A stretch of 62,553 nucleotides of DNA, from contig NZ_JAFHKI010000045.1 in assembly GCF_016937615.1 (NCBI RefSeq), positions 1-62,553 of the forward strand, read 5' to 3'. The notes beneath the pieces were generated by a model. The model worked only from the letters and a program-made list of their open reading frames with translations. It was not told the origin of the DNA and did no database searches. This DNA is from Pseudomonas lactucae. GTDB lineage: Bacteria > Pseudomonadota > Gammaproteobacteria > Pseudomonadales > Pseudomonadaceae. Positions 46,770 through 55,098 of this stretch are shown piece after piece (within the stretch, counting starts at the first letter, position 1; each line of letters opens with the position of its first letter). A program made the position numbers and the translations under genes.

Positions 46770-47906
46770 ATGATTCCCAGAACTTTATTCAGTCCGGAGC
46801 ACGAGCTCTTTCGCGAGAGCGTGCGCACCTTCCTCGAAAAAGACGCCGCGCCTTTCCATGGGCAATGGGAAAAGCAGGGTTATATCGACCGCGAACTGTG
46901 GCGCAAGGCGGGGGAGGCCGGGATGCTGTGCTCCCATCTGCCGGAGGAATATGGCGGCCTGGGGGCGGACTTTCTCTACAGTGCGGTGGTGATCGAGGAG
47001 ATCAGCCGGTTGGGCCTGACTGGCATCGGCTTTTCCCTGCATTCGGATATTGTCGCGCCTTACATCCTGCATTACGGCAGCGAGGCGCTGAAGCACAAGT
47101 ACCTGCCCAAATTGATCGCCGGCGACATGGTCACTGCCATTGCGATGACCGAGCCGGGTGCCGGCTCCGACCTGCAAGGGGTCAAGACCAGCGCTGTGCT
47201 GGACGGCGATGAGTATGTGATCAACGGCTCCAAGACGTTCATTACCAACGGCTATCTGGCTGACCTGGTGATCGTGGTGGCCAAGACCGATCCCAAGGCG
47301 GGCGCCAAGGGCACCAGCCTGTTCCTGGTGCAGGCCGATACGCCGGGCTTCGCCAAGGGCAAGCGCCTGGAGAAGGTGGGCATGAAGGCCCAGGACACCT
47401 CGGAGTTGTTCTTTCAGGACGTGCGCGTGCCCAAGGAAAACCTGCTGGGCCAGGCGGGCATGGGCTTCGCGTATTTGATGCAGGAGCTGCCGCAGGAGCG
47501 TCTGACGGTGGCGATCGGCGCGTTGTCATCGGCCGAGGCTGCGTTGCAATGGACCTTGGACTACACCCGCGAGCGCAAGGCATTCGGCAAGGCGATTGCC
47601 GACTTTCAGAACACGCGCTTCAAGCTGGCGGAGATGGCCACCGAAATTCAGATCGGCCGCGTATTTGTCGACCAGTGCATGGCGTTGCACCTGCAAGGCA
47701 AGCTGGATGTGCCCACGGCGGCGATGGCCAAGTACTGGGCCACGGACCTGCAATGCAAAGTGCTCGATGAGTGCGTGCAGCTGCACGGCGGCTACGGCTT
47801 CATGTGGGAATACCCGATTGCCCGTGCCTGGGCGGATGCGCGGGTGCAGCGTATTTATGCAGGGACCAATGAGATCATGAAGGAGATCATTGCGCGGGCG
47901 CTTTGA
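46770..47906 (+). CDS. Acyl-CoA dehydrogenase, long-chain/isovaleryl-like
   Basis: A 378-residue FAD enzyme that introduces the alpha-beta double bond into an acyl-CoA. MTEPGAGSDLQG binds FAD and the WEYPIARAWADARVQRIYAGTNEIM block is at the end (quoted in two halves: WEYPIARAWADARVQRI, YAGTNEIM). The usual catalytic glutamate before GTN is alanine, as in long-chain (LCAD) and isovaleryl enzymes, where the base is a glutamate on helix G. Glu243 in LPQERL fits. That points to a long- or branched-chain substrate. Divergent from the GlxA-type regulator. Confidence 0.9.
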   Translation: MIPRTLFSPEHELFRESVRTFLEKDAAPFHGQWEKQGYIDRELWRKAGEAGMLCSHLPEEYGGLGADFLYSAVVIEEISRLGLTGIGFSLHSDIVAPYILHYGSEALKHKYLPKLIAGDMVTAIAMTEPGAGSDLQGVKTSAVLDGDEYVINGSKTFITNGYLADLVIVVAKTDPKAGAKGTSLFLVQADTPGFAKGKRLEKVGMKAQDTSELFFQDVRVPKENLLGQAGMGFAYLMQELPQERLTVAIGALSSAEAALQWTLDYTRERKAFGKAIADFQNTRFKLAEMATEIQIGRVFVDQCMALHLQGKLDVPTAAMAKYWATDLQCKVLDECVQLHGGYGFMWEYPIARAWADARVQRIYAGTNEIMKEIIARAL

Positions 47907-47927
47907 GTGCTGTGTTGTTTGTGAGAG

Positions 47928-48002
47928 CCCTATCGGGGGCAAGCCCCCTCCCACATTGGAATGCATTCCAAGTGTGGGAGGGGGCTTGCCCCCGATAGTG
48001 GT
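47928..48002. repeat. Compact REP palindrome
   Basis: A near-perfect palindrome of about 75 bases. Two REP cores (GGGGGCAAGCCCCCTCCCAC and GTGGGAGGGGGCTTGCCCCC) flank TTGGAATGCATTCCAA. Between convergent genes; could terminate both. Confidence 0.88.
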
Positions 48003-48013
48003 CTACAAATCAA

Positions 48014-49054
48014 TCAAGGCGCCGGATTCGGGTGATCCTTCTGAATCGCCTCGATCCCCTCCAGCACCTCTTTCGAGAGTTTCAGTTCGGCACTGGCGAT
48101 GTTGCTGTCCAACTGCTCCAGCGATGTGGCGCCAATGATATTGCTGGTCACGAACGGCTGCTGCGTCACGAACGCCAACGCCATCTGCGCCGGGTCCAAA
48201 CCGTGTTCGCGCGCCAGGGCCACATAACGGCTGCAGGCCGCTTCCGACTGCGGGTTGAAATAGCGGCTGAAGCGGCTGTATTCGGTCAGGCGCGCCTTGG
48301 CCGGACGTGCGCCACCCTCGTACTTGCCGCTGAGCATGCCGAACGCCAGGGGCGAATAAGCCAACAGGCCGCATTGCTCGCGAATGGCGACTTCCGCCAG
48401 GCCCACTTCAAAGCTGCGGTTGAGCAGGTTGTAGGGGTTCTGGATCGACACCGCGCGCGGCCAGCCACGGGCTTCGGCCAGGGCCAGGAACTTCATGGTG
48501 CCCCATGGGGTTTCGTTGGACAGGCCGATATGGCGGATTTTCCCGGCCTTGACCTGCTCGTCCAGCGCTTCGAGGGTTTCCTCCAGCGGGGTCAGATCGT
48601 CTTCGTCCTTGTGCTTGTAGCTCAGTTGGCCGAAGAAGTTGGTGCTGCGCTCCGGCCAGTGCAGTTGATAGAGGTCGATCCAGTCGGTTTGCAGGCGCTT
48701 GAGGCTGGCATCCAGGGCTTGGGCGATGTGCTTGCGGTTGTGGCGCAGATGGCCGTCACGGATGTAGTCGATGGTGTTGCCAGGGCCCGCGATCTTGCTG
48801 GCGAGGATCCAGTCGGCGCGATCACCACGGCTTTTGAAATAATTGCCGATGTAGCGCTCGGTGGTGGCGTAGGTGTCGGCCTTGGGCGGCACCGGGTACA
48901 TTTCCGCCGTATCGAGGAAGTTGATCCCCGCGGCCTTGGCCCGCTCGATCTGCGCGAAGGCCTCTGCCTCGCTGTTCTGCTCGCCCCAGGTCATGGTGCC
49001 CAAGGCTATCGCGCTCACGTTCAGATCCGTACGGCCCAGCTGTCGATAATCCAT
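48014..49054 (-). CDS. Tas-like aldo/keto reductase
   Basis: A 346-residue NADP(H)-dependent oxidoreductase of the aldo/keto reductase superfamily. It has FLDTAEMYPVPPKADTYATTE (catalytic Asp and Tyr; cited in part), the lysine in LASKIAG and the histidine in YQLHWPER, completing the Asp-Tyr-Lys-His tetrad. IGLSNETPWG and YSPLAFGMLSGKY are family blocks. MDYRQLGRTDL at 49054 is the start (GGAG upstream). Substrate is unknown. It is divergent from rplM. Confidence 0.92.
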   Translation of the reverse strand: MDYRQLGRTDLNVSAIALGTMTWGEQNSEAEAFAQIERAKAAGINFLDTAEMYPVPPKADTYATTERYIGNYFKSRGDRADWILASKIAGPGNTIDYIRDGHLRHNRKHIAQALDASLKRLQTDWIDLYQLHWPERSTNFFGQLSYKHKDEDDLTPLEETLEALDEQVKAGKIRHIGLSNETPWGTMKFLALAEARGWPRAVSIQNPYNLLNRSFEVGLAEVAIREQCGLLAYSPLAFGMLSGKYEGGARPAKARLTEYSRFSRYFNPQSEAACSRYVALAREHGLDPAQMALAFVTQQPFVTSNIIGATSLEQLDSNIASAELKLSKEVLEGIEAIQKDHPNPAP

Positions 49055-49227
49055 CGGGTACTCCTTCAGGGAAAACAATCATAAAAGCAGGTTGAATTTT
49101 TTTTTCGCAATCTGCATAATTGCCCACCTCTTTCTGCAGTGGAAGTGATGCGCCGTCTGCCGAAGAATCTTGCCGTTGAACGGACGCGCCGACCCGAGCC
49201 CCCGATAGCGTCTGTATCCGGCTGCCT

Positions 49228-49256
49228 TTGACTTGTCAAAGTACGCACTATTCAGT
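49228..49256 (+). promoter_or_regulatory. Candidate promoter of rplM-rpsI
   Basis: TTGACT and TTCAGT hexamers with a 17-base spacer, about 48 bases upstream of the rplM ATG. Confidence 0.5.
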
Positions 49257-49303
49257 AAGATCCGCCGTCTAATTTACAGGGCGGCCCCTGAGGCTATTAA
49301 AGA

Positions 49304-49732
49304 ATGACAACTTTTACTGCAAAACCGGAAACAGTTCAGCGCGACTGGTTTGTCGTCGACGCCGCTGGTCAGACCCTGGGTCGTCTGGCCACTGAAGTCG
49401 CCAGCCGTCTGCGTGGCAAGCACAAGCCTGAGTACACCCCTCACGTTGACACCGGTGACTACATCGTGATCATCAACGCTGAGCAGGTACGTGTTACCGG
49501 CAACAAAGCGCAAGACAAAATGTACTACCGTCACTCCGGTTTCCCAGGCGGTATCAAGTCTTCGAACTTTGAAGGCCTGATCTCCAAGAAGCCTGAAGCC
49601 CCGATCGAAATCGCGGTCAAAGGTATGCTGCCTAAGGGCCCTCTGGGTCGCGATATGTTTCGCAAGCTGAAAGTCTATGCGGGCGCTGTACACCCTCATG
49701 CTGCTCAGCAGCCCCAAGAACTGAAGTTTTAA
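49304..49732 (+). CDS. rplM: 50S ribosomal protein L13
   Basis: A 142-residue ribosomal protein, normal length. It begins [26 protein letters not shown] (quoted in part as [17 protein letters not shown]), the start typical of L13, and has the signature [21 protein letters not shown] near the end (cited as [17 protein letters not shown]). It binds early to 23S rRNA and is required for 50S assembly. rpsI starts 14 bases after its stop, as in most bacteria. Confidence 0.98.
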   Translation: MTTFTAKPETVQRDWFVVDAAGQTLGRLATEVASRLRGKHKPEYTPHVDTGDYIVIINAEQVRVTGNKAQDKMYYRHSGFPGGIKSSNFEGLISKKPEAPIEIAVKGMLPKGPLGRDMFRKLKVYAGAVHPHAAQQPQELKF

Positions 49733-49746
49733 CGGAATAGTTCATT

Positions 49747-50139
49747 ATGTCGGCGACTCAAAATTACGGCACTGGCCGTCGCAAAACCGCAACCGCTCGC
49801 GTTTTCCTGCGTCCGGGCACTGGTAACATCTCGATCAACAACCGCACCCTGGACAACTTCTTCGGCCGCGAAACTGCCCGCATGGTAGTTCGTCAGCCGC
49901 TGGAATTGACCGAGACCGTTGAAAAGTTCGACATCTACGTCACCGTTATCGGTGGTGGTGTAAGTGGTCAAGCTGGCGCAATCCGTCACGGTATCACTCG
50001 CGCTCTGATGCAGTACGACGAAACCCTGCGTGGCGCTCTGCGCAAAGCTGGCTTCGTGACTCGCGATGCCCGTGAAGTTGAACGTAAGAAAGTCGGTCTG
50101 CGTAAAGCGCGTAAGCGTCCGCAGTACTCGAAGCGTTAA
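49747..50139 (+). CDS. rpsI: 30S ribosomal protein S9
   Basis: A 130-residue ribosomal protein of normal length. The N-terminus [19 protein letters not shown] and the C-terminal [17 protein letters not shown] tail, which reaches the P-site tRNA with its basic end, are diagnostic. Co-transcribed with rplM; a strong terminator follows. Confidence 0.98.
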   Translation: MSATQNYGTGRRKTATARVFLRPGTGNISINNRTLDNFFGRETARMVVRQPLELTETVEKFDIYVTVIGGGVSGQAGAIRHGITRALMQYDETLRGALRKAGFVTRDAREVERKKVGLRKARKRPQYSKR

Positions 50140-50156
50140 TTCGCTTTACGTTCCAC

Positions 50157-50196
50157 AAAAACGCCCAGCCTCCTCACGGAGCTGGGCGTTTTTTAT
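50157..50196 (+). terminator. Terminator after rpsI
   Basis: ACGCCCAGC/GCTGGGCGT stem with an 11-base loop and a T run, 22 bases past the stop. Confidence 0.93.
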
Positions 50197-50231
50197 TGCC
50201 TGCGATTATGCACATTTTTTACCGTGACAAC

Positions 50232-50258
50232 TTGCCACATCCGTAGACCCCCTATACT
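50232..50258 (+). promoter_or_regulatory. Candidate promoter of petABC
   Basis: TTGCCA and TATACT with a 15-base spacer, about 147 bases upstream of petA. The -10 is good; the spacer is short. Confidence 0.45.
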
Positions 50259-50404
50259 ACAAGGCCTGGGGGTAGTGGTCCGGGCAATTCCCTTGTCATA
50301 CGTGGGGCTTTTCATTACCATCCGTCAAAATTTTTATAAGTAAAGATTCAACACTTAGTAGACGCCTGATTTAACAGGCCAAAAAGCTGATGGGAGAGGA
50401 CTGA

Positions 50405-50998
50405 ATGAGCAATGACGGCGTGAATGCAGGCCGGCGTCGCTTCTTGGTAGCAGCCACATCCGTGGTGGGTGCTGCAGGAGCGGTGGGGGCTGCGGTCCCG
50501 TTCGTGGGGTCATGGTTTCCCAGTGCCAAGGCGAAAGCCGCAGGTGCACCGGTGAAGGTGAATGTCAGCAAGATCGAGCCAGGCCAGCAGATGATTGCTG
50601 AATGGCGCGGCCAGCCGGTATTCATTGTTCGTCGTACCGAGGAAATCCTGGGAAATCTGAAAAAGATCGAAGGTCAGTTGTCTGACCCGAAATCCGAGAA
50701 ATCCGACCAACCCGCCTACGCCAAAAACGAAGCACGTTCGATCAAGCCAGAGATTCTGTTGCTGGTCGGGCTGTGTACCCACCTGGGTTGCTCGCCCACG
50801 TTTCGCCCGGAGGTCGCGCCTGTCGACCTGGGCAAGGACTGGGTTGGCGGTTATTTCTGCCCGTGCCACGGTTCTCACTACGACCTCGCCGGTCGCGTCT
50901 ACAAGTCCCAGCCTGCTCCATTGAACCTGCCCGTGCCCCCGCATACCTACGAAACTGACGACCTTATTGTCATTGGCCTCGATAAGGAGAACGCGTGA
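50405..50998 (+). CDS. petA: Ubiquinol-cytochrome c reductase, Rieske iron-sulfur subunit
   Basis: A 197-residue membrane-anchored Rieske protein of the bc1 complex. The N-terminal RRRFLVAATSVVGAAGAVGA segment looks like a Tat-type signal/anchor. The [2Fe-2S] ligands are in CTHLGCSPTF and CPCHGSHYDLAGR, with the disulfide cysteines present. It carries electrons from ubiquinol to cytochrome c1. The petB ATG overlaps its stop by one base (TGATG). Confidence 0.97.
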   Translation: MSNDGVNAGRRRFLVAATSVVGAAGAVGAAVPFVGSWFPSAKAKAAGAPVKVNVSKIEPGQQMIAEWRGQPVFIVRRTEEILGNLKKIEGQLSDPKSEKSDQPAYAKNEARSIKPEILLLVGLCTHLGCSPTFRPEVAPVDLGKDWVGGYFCPCHGSHYDLAGRVYKSQPAPLNLPVPPHTYETDDLIVIGLDKENA

Positions 50999-52209
50999 TG
51001 AGCAAGTTCATGGATTGGGTCGATGCGCGCTTTCCCGCCACTAAAATGTGGGAAGACCATCTCAGCAAATATTACGCACCAAAAAACTTCAACTTCTTCT
51101 ACTTCTTCGGCTCCCTGGCCCTGCTGGTGCTGGTCAACCAGATCGTCACCGGCGTCTGGCTGACGATGAGCTATACCCCGTCGGCGGAAGAGGCGTTTGC
51201 CTCCGTCGAATACATCATGCGTGACGTCGAGTACGGCTCGATCCTGCGCCTGCTGCACTCCACCGGCGCTTCGGCGTTCTTCATAGTGGTCTATCTGCAC
51301 ATGTTCCGTGGCCTGCTCTACGGTTCCTACCAGAAACCGCGTGAGCTGGTGTGGGTCTTCGGCATGCTGATCTACCTGGCGCTGATGGCTGAAGCCTTCA
51401 TGGGTTATCTGCTGCCATGGGGCCAGATGTCGTACTGGGGCGCCCAGGTGATCATCTCGCTGTTCGGTGCTATCCCGGTGATCGGCAATGACCTGACCCA
51501 GTGGATCCGCGGTGACTACCTGATCTCGGGCATTACCCTTAACCGCTTTTTCGCCCTGCACGTCGTGGCCCTGCCTATCGTGATCCTGGGCCTGGTGGTG
51601 CTGCACATCCTGGCGCTGCACGAAGTGGGTTCCAACAACCCGGATGGCGTGGACATCAAGAAGCACAAGGACGAGAACGGCATCCCGCTGGATGGCATTC
51701 CATTCCACCCGTACTACACCGTGAAAGACATTGTCGGCGTCGTGGTGTTCCTGTTCGTGTTCTGCTCGATCGTGTTCTTTTTCCCGGAGATGGGCGGTTA
51801 TTTCCTGGAGAAGCCTAACTTCGAACAAGCCAACGCCTTCAAGACACCTGAGCATATTGCTCCGGTCTGGTACTTCACGCCGTTCTACGCGATCTTGCGG
51901 GCGATCCCCGACAAGCTCATGGGGGTGATCGCCATGGGCGCGGCCATTGCGGTGCTGTTCGTACTGCCTTGGCTCGACCGAAGCCCGGTTAAGTCCATGC
52001 GCTACAAAGGCTGGCTGAGCAAGATCTGGCTGTGGGTGTTCTGCATTGCATTCGTGATCCTGGGCGTGCTGGGCGTGCTGGCGCCAACCCCTGAGCGTAC
52101 GTTGCTGTCGCAGGTCTGCACCTTCCTGTATTTCGCCTACTTCATTCTGATGCCGTTCTACACCCGGCTCGAGAAGACCAAACCGGTTCCGGAAAGGGTG
52201 ACTGGCTGA
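50998..52209 (+). CDS. petB: Cytochrome b of the bc1 complex
   Basis: A 403-residue inner-membrane protein with eight helices. Two pairs of heme-binding histidines lie in the helix-2 and helix-4 segments (GASAFFIVVYLHMFRGLLY; LHVVALPIVILGLVVLHIL). The Q-site PE motif appears near EKPNFEQANAFKTPEHIAPVWY as TPEHIAPVWYF. It forms both quinone sites. MMSKF at 50995 (GTG) is less likely than the ATG at 50998. It overlaps petA and petC by one base each. Confidence 0.97.
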   Translation: MSKFMDWVDARFPATKMWEDHLSKYYAPKNFNFFYFFGSLALLVLVNQIVTGVWLTMSYTPSAEEAFASVEYIMRDVEYGSILRLLHSTGASAFFIVVYLHMFRGLLYGSYQKPRELVWVFGMLIYLALMAEAFMGYLLPWGQMSYWGAQVIISLFGAIPVIGNDLTQWIRGDYLISGITLNRFFALHVVALPIVILGLVVLHILALHEVGSNNPDGVDIKKHKDENGIPLDGIPFHPYYTVKDIVGVVVFLFVFCSIVFFFPEMGGYFLEKPNFEQANAFKTPEHIAPVWYFTPFYAILRAIPDKLMGVIAMGAAIAVLFVLPWLDRSPVKSMRYKGWLSKIWLWVFCIAFVILGVLGVLAPTPERTLLSQVCTFLYFAYFILMPFYTRLEKTKPVPERVTG

Positions 52210-52991
52210 TGAAAAGATTATTTGTTGCATTGATGCTTGCGGCGCTGCCGCTACTGTCCTTCGCCGCCGAGCACGGTGGCCCGGAACTGGAAAAAGTCGA
52301 CATCGACGTGTCTGACAAGGCTGCCCTGCAAGACGGCGCGCGTACCTTCGCCAACTACTGCATGGGCTGCCACAGCGCCAAGTTCCAGCGCTATGAGCGT
52401 GTGGCCGATGATCTGGGCATCCCCCACGAGTTGATGTTGGATAAACTCGTGTTCACCGGCGCCAAGATTGGCGACCACATGAACATCGGCATGAAGCCGG
52501 CGGACGCCAAGGCCTGGTTCGGGGCTGCACCGCCCGACCTGACCCTGGTAGCCCGCGTGCGCGGCACCGACTGGCTCTACGGCTACCTCAAGTCCTTCTA
52601 CGAAGACCCGGCGCGTCCTTGGGGTGTGAACAATAAGGTATTCCCGAACGTCGGCATGCCTAACGTTCTGGTCGGCCTGCAGGGTCGCCAAGTGGTAGGA
52701 TGCAAGCAGGTTCAGGTCGTTGATAACGGCAAGAAGCAATATGATCCGTTGACCGGTACGCCTCTGACTCATGAAGCATGCGATCAACTGACCATCGTAC
52801 CCAAGACCGGTACGCTGAACGAAGAGCAGTTCGACGAGAAGGTCAAGAACCTGGTGACCTTCCTGGCCTACTCGGCCAACCCGGTCAAACTGCAACATCA
52901 GCGCATCGGTACGTACGTCTTGCTGTACTTGGCTTTCTTCTTCGTATTCGCTTATCTGCTCAAGCGCGAATACTGGAAGGATGTGCATTGA
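52209..52991 (+). CDS. petC: Cytochrome c1
   Basis: A 260-residue c-type cytochrome of the bc1 complex. The signal peptide is MKRLFVALMLAALPLLSFAA. The heme site CMGCH is near residue 51. The PPDLTLVARVRGTDWLYGYL block and the C-terminal membrane anchor (YVLLYLAFFFVFAYLLKREY) are typical. It passes electrons from the Rieske protein to periplasmic cytochrome c. The start ATG overlaps the petB stop. A large hairpin follows. Confidence 0.97.
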   Translation: MKRLFVALMLAALPLLSFAAEHGGPELEKVDIDVSDKAALQDGARTFANYCMGCHSAKFQRYERVADDLGIPHELMLDKLVFTGAKIGDHMNIGMKPADAKAWFGAAPPDLTLVARVRGTDWLYGYLKSFYEDPARPWGVNNKVFPNVGMPNVLVGLQGRQVVGCKQVQVVDNGKKQYDPLTGTPLTHEACDQLTIVPKTGTLNEEQFDEKVKNLVTFLAYSANPVKLQHQRIGTYVLLYLAFFFVFAYLLKREYWKDVH

Positions 52992-53020
52992 TCCAACCGT
53001 AAGCAATTGCTGTTAATCTT

Positions 53021-53100
53021 GCGCGCCCAGCGGCATCTCTGAACACGTAGCGACCTGGTTATCGGGTCCTACAGAGATGCTCTCTGGGCGCGCTCGTTTT
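53021..53100 (+). terminator. Three-tier hairpin between petC and sspA
   Basis: GCGCGCCCAG/CTGGGCGCGC (10 bp), then GCATCTCTG/CAGAGATGC (9 bp), separated by short internal loops, with GACC/GGTC possible in the apex. TCGTTTTT follows, so it can terminate. It is far larger than an ordinary terminator and also sits 39 bases before the sspA start. Confidence 0.7.
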
Positions 53101-53138
53101 TGAGCTTTCGATAATTTCAACAAGCGAGGAGGACCGCC

Positions 53139-53756
53139 ATGGGCGTGACCAATCGGTTGGCCTGTTACTCCGACCCCGCCGACCACTATTCCCACCGGGT
53201 ACGTATTGTGCTCGCAGAGAAGGGTGTCAGCGCCGAGATCATCAGTGTGGAGGTGGGTCGTCATCCGCCGAAGCTGATCGAAGTGAACCCTTACGGCAGC
53301 TTGCCCACCCTGGTCGATCGTGACCTGGCGTTGTGGGAGTCGACCGTGGTGATGGAATACCTGGATGAGCGTTACCCGCATCCACCTTTGCTGCCGGTGT
53401 ATCCGGTGGCGCGCGCCAACAGCCGTCTGCTGATCCATCGGATCCAGCGTGACTGGTGTGGGCTGGTGGATCTGATACTCGATTCGCGCAGCAAAGAGGC
53501 GGCCCGTGTCGTGGCGCGTAAGGAATTGCGCGAGAGCCTGACCGGCGTTTCGCCGCTGTTCGCCGATAAACCTTTTTTTCTCAGTGAGGAACAAAGTTTG
53601 GTGGATTGCTGCCTATTGCCGATACTCTGGCGTTTGCCGATCCTGGGCATTGAACTGCCACGGCCGGCCAAGCCGTTGCTTGATTACATGGAGCGCCAAT
53701 TTGCGCGTGAGGCTTTCCAGGCGAGTCTGTCTGGTGTCGAACGCGATATGCGCTAA
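53139..53756 (+). CDS. sspA: Stringent starvation protein A
   Basis: A 205-residue GST-fold protein that binds RNA polymerase and supports stationary-phase, acid and virulence programmes in gamma-proteobacteria. The N-terminal thioredoxin-like part reads [29 protein letters not shown] (cited as [17 protein letters not shown]). The conserved [18 protein letters not shown] loop follows. The C-terminal helical domain is present. No catalytic GSH residues are expected. sspB starts 18 bases after its stop, so both are co-transcribed. Confidence 0.96.
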   Translation: MGVTNRLACYSDPADHYSHRVRIVLAEKGVSAEIISVEVGRHPPKLIEVNPYGSLPTLVDRDLALWESTVVMEYLDERYPHPPLLPVYPVARANSRLLIHRIQRDWCGLVDLILDSRSKEAARVVARKELRESLTGVSPLFADKPFFLSEEQSLVDCCLLPILWRLPILGIELPRPAKPLLDYMERQFAREAFQASLSGVERDMR

Positions 53757-53773
53757 GGCTTAAGGAGCCGCTG

Positions 53774-54178
53774 ATGAACTCCAGTCGACCCTACTTGGTC
53801 CGCGCGCTCTACGAGTGGATTGTGGACAACGATTGCACCCCGCACATGCTGGTCAATTCCGAGTTTCCTGCGGTTCAGGTACCGCAGGGTTTTGCCAGTG
53901 ACGGGCAGATTGTGCTGAACGTATCACCCAGTGCCGTGCGCCACCTGCACATGGACAATGAAGCGGTCAGCTTCGAAGGGCGTTTCGGCGGTGTGCCGCA
54001 CACGCTGTACGTACCGATTGGCGCCATCCTCGGGATCTACGCCCGGGAGAACGGCCAAGGCATGGTGTTCGATCTGGAGTCGCCTTTCGAGGATGACGAA
54101 ACGATCGAAAATGAAGACGGTGATGATCTGACGCCGCCCGATTCCGAGCCACCGCGTCCAAGCGCCGGCCGAGTTTGA
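53774..54178 (+). CDS. sspB: ClpXP protease specificity-enhancing factor SspB
   Basis: A 134-residue adaptor that tethers ssrA-tagged proteins to ClpXP. The tag-binding domain (RPYLVRALYEWIVDNDCTPH, LNVSPSAVRHLHMDN, RFGGVPHTLYVPIGAILGIYA) is followed by an acidic linker and a short C-terminal peptide. This peptide, rich in Pro/Ser and ending PSAGRV, should bind ClpX. The length is close to the usual 130-165. Confidence 0.95.
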   Translation: MNSSRPYLVRALYEWIVDNDCTPHMLVNSEFPAVQVPQGFASDGQIVLNVSPSAVRHLHMDNEAVSFEGRFGGVPHTLYVPIGAILGIYARENGQGMVFDLESPFEDDETIENEDGDDLTPPDSEPPRPSAGRV

Positions 54179-54216
54179 AAGTGGTCAAATAAGCGGTTTT
54201 TCCGTCAGACCTGCCT

Positions 54217-54252
54217 GAAAAATGCCTCGATTGATGTCGGGGCATTTTTTTG
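54217..54252 (+). terminator. Terminator after sspB
   Basis: AAATGCC/GGCATTT stem extended by CGA/TCG inside, followed by seven T, 38 bases past the stop. Confidence 0.88.
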
Positions 54253-54289
54253 CGCGCAGGATATGGATGAAAGTCGTGCCCAGACGGTG

Positions 54290-54299
54290 ATCGTACAAC
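54290..54299. promoter_or_regulatory. Possible GntR half-site upstream of its own gene
   Basis: ATCGTACAAC, the exact complement of the GTTGTACGAT half of the operator found at the kdgD promoter, 51 bases upstream of the GntR start. It suggests self-regulation. Confidence 0.45.
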
Positions 54300-54349
54300 C
54301 ACCATGGGCTATGATGCGTGCTCAAGTTCACCGAGAAAGATGATCCATC

Positions 54350-55098
54350 ATGGAAAAAGCCAACACCGCCCCTCGTCTTCCCCGCAAGCGCCGCAGCCTT
54401 GCCCAGGAATTGGTCACGGTGTTGTCCGAGCAGATCCGTGATGGCGAGCTTAAACGGGGCGATAAACTGCCCACCGAGTCGGCGATCATGCAAGCCCATG
54501 GGGTAAGTCGTACGGTGGTACGCGAAGCCATTTCGCGGCTGCAGGCGGCGGGGCAGGTGGAAACCCGTCACGGCATCGGCACCTTTGTACTGGATACGCC
54601 GAGCCCCAGCGGCTTTCGCATCGACCCGGCCACGGTGGTCACACTGCGTGATGTGCTGGCGATCCTGGAGCTGCGCATCAGCCTGGAAGTGGAATCGGCC
54701 GGTCTGGCTGCGCTGCGTCGCAGCGACGAACAACTGGCGGCCATGCGCGCGGCGCTGGATGCCTTGAATGAGAGCGCCGCGCATGCGGGCGATGCGGTCG
54801 CGTCAGACTTCGCGTTCCACCTGGAAATTGCGCTGTCCACCGGCAACCGTTATTTCACTGACATCATGACTCACCTGGGCACCAGCATCATTCCGCGAAC
54901 CCGCCTGAACTCGGCGCGCCTGGCCCATGACGACCAGCAGCACTACATGGGCCGCCTGAGCCGCGAACACGAAGAGATTTATGAAGCGATCGCGCGCCAG
55001 GATTCGGACGCGGCGCGCGCGGCGATGCGGTTGCATTTGACCAACAGCCGCGAGCGCTGCGCCATGCACATGAAGAGGCGCAGGCGCAGCGGGGGTAG
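54350..55098 (+). CDS. GntR-family (FCD domain) regulator of galactarate/glucarate genes, frameshifted near its end
   Basis: A FadR-subfamily repressor of 249 residues after one missing C near 55057 is restored (CGCGAGCGCCTGCGC reads CGCGAGCGCTGCGC). The corrected end reads RERLRHAHEEAQAQRG and stops at 55098. As given, the frame runs on to 55138 and overlaps the next gene by 40 bases on the opposite strand. The winged helix is at residues 15-80 (LPTESAIMQAHGVSRTVVREAISRL; cited as TESAIMQAHGVSRTVVREAI). The FCD domain has the metal-binding aspartate/histidines (DFAFHLEIALSTGNRYF; EHEEIYEAI). It shares a 10-base half-site with the kdgD promoter, so it probably controls kdgD-garD. Confidence 0.85.
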
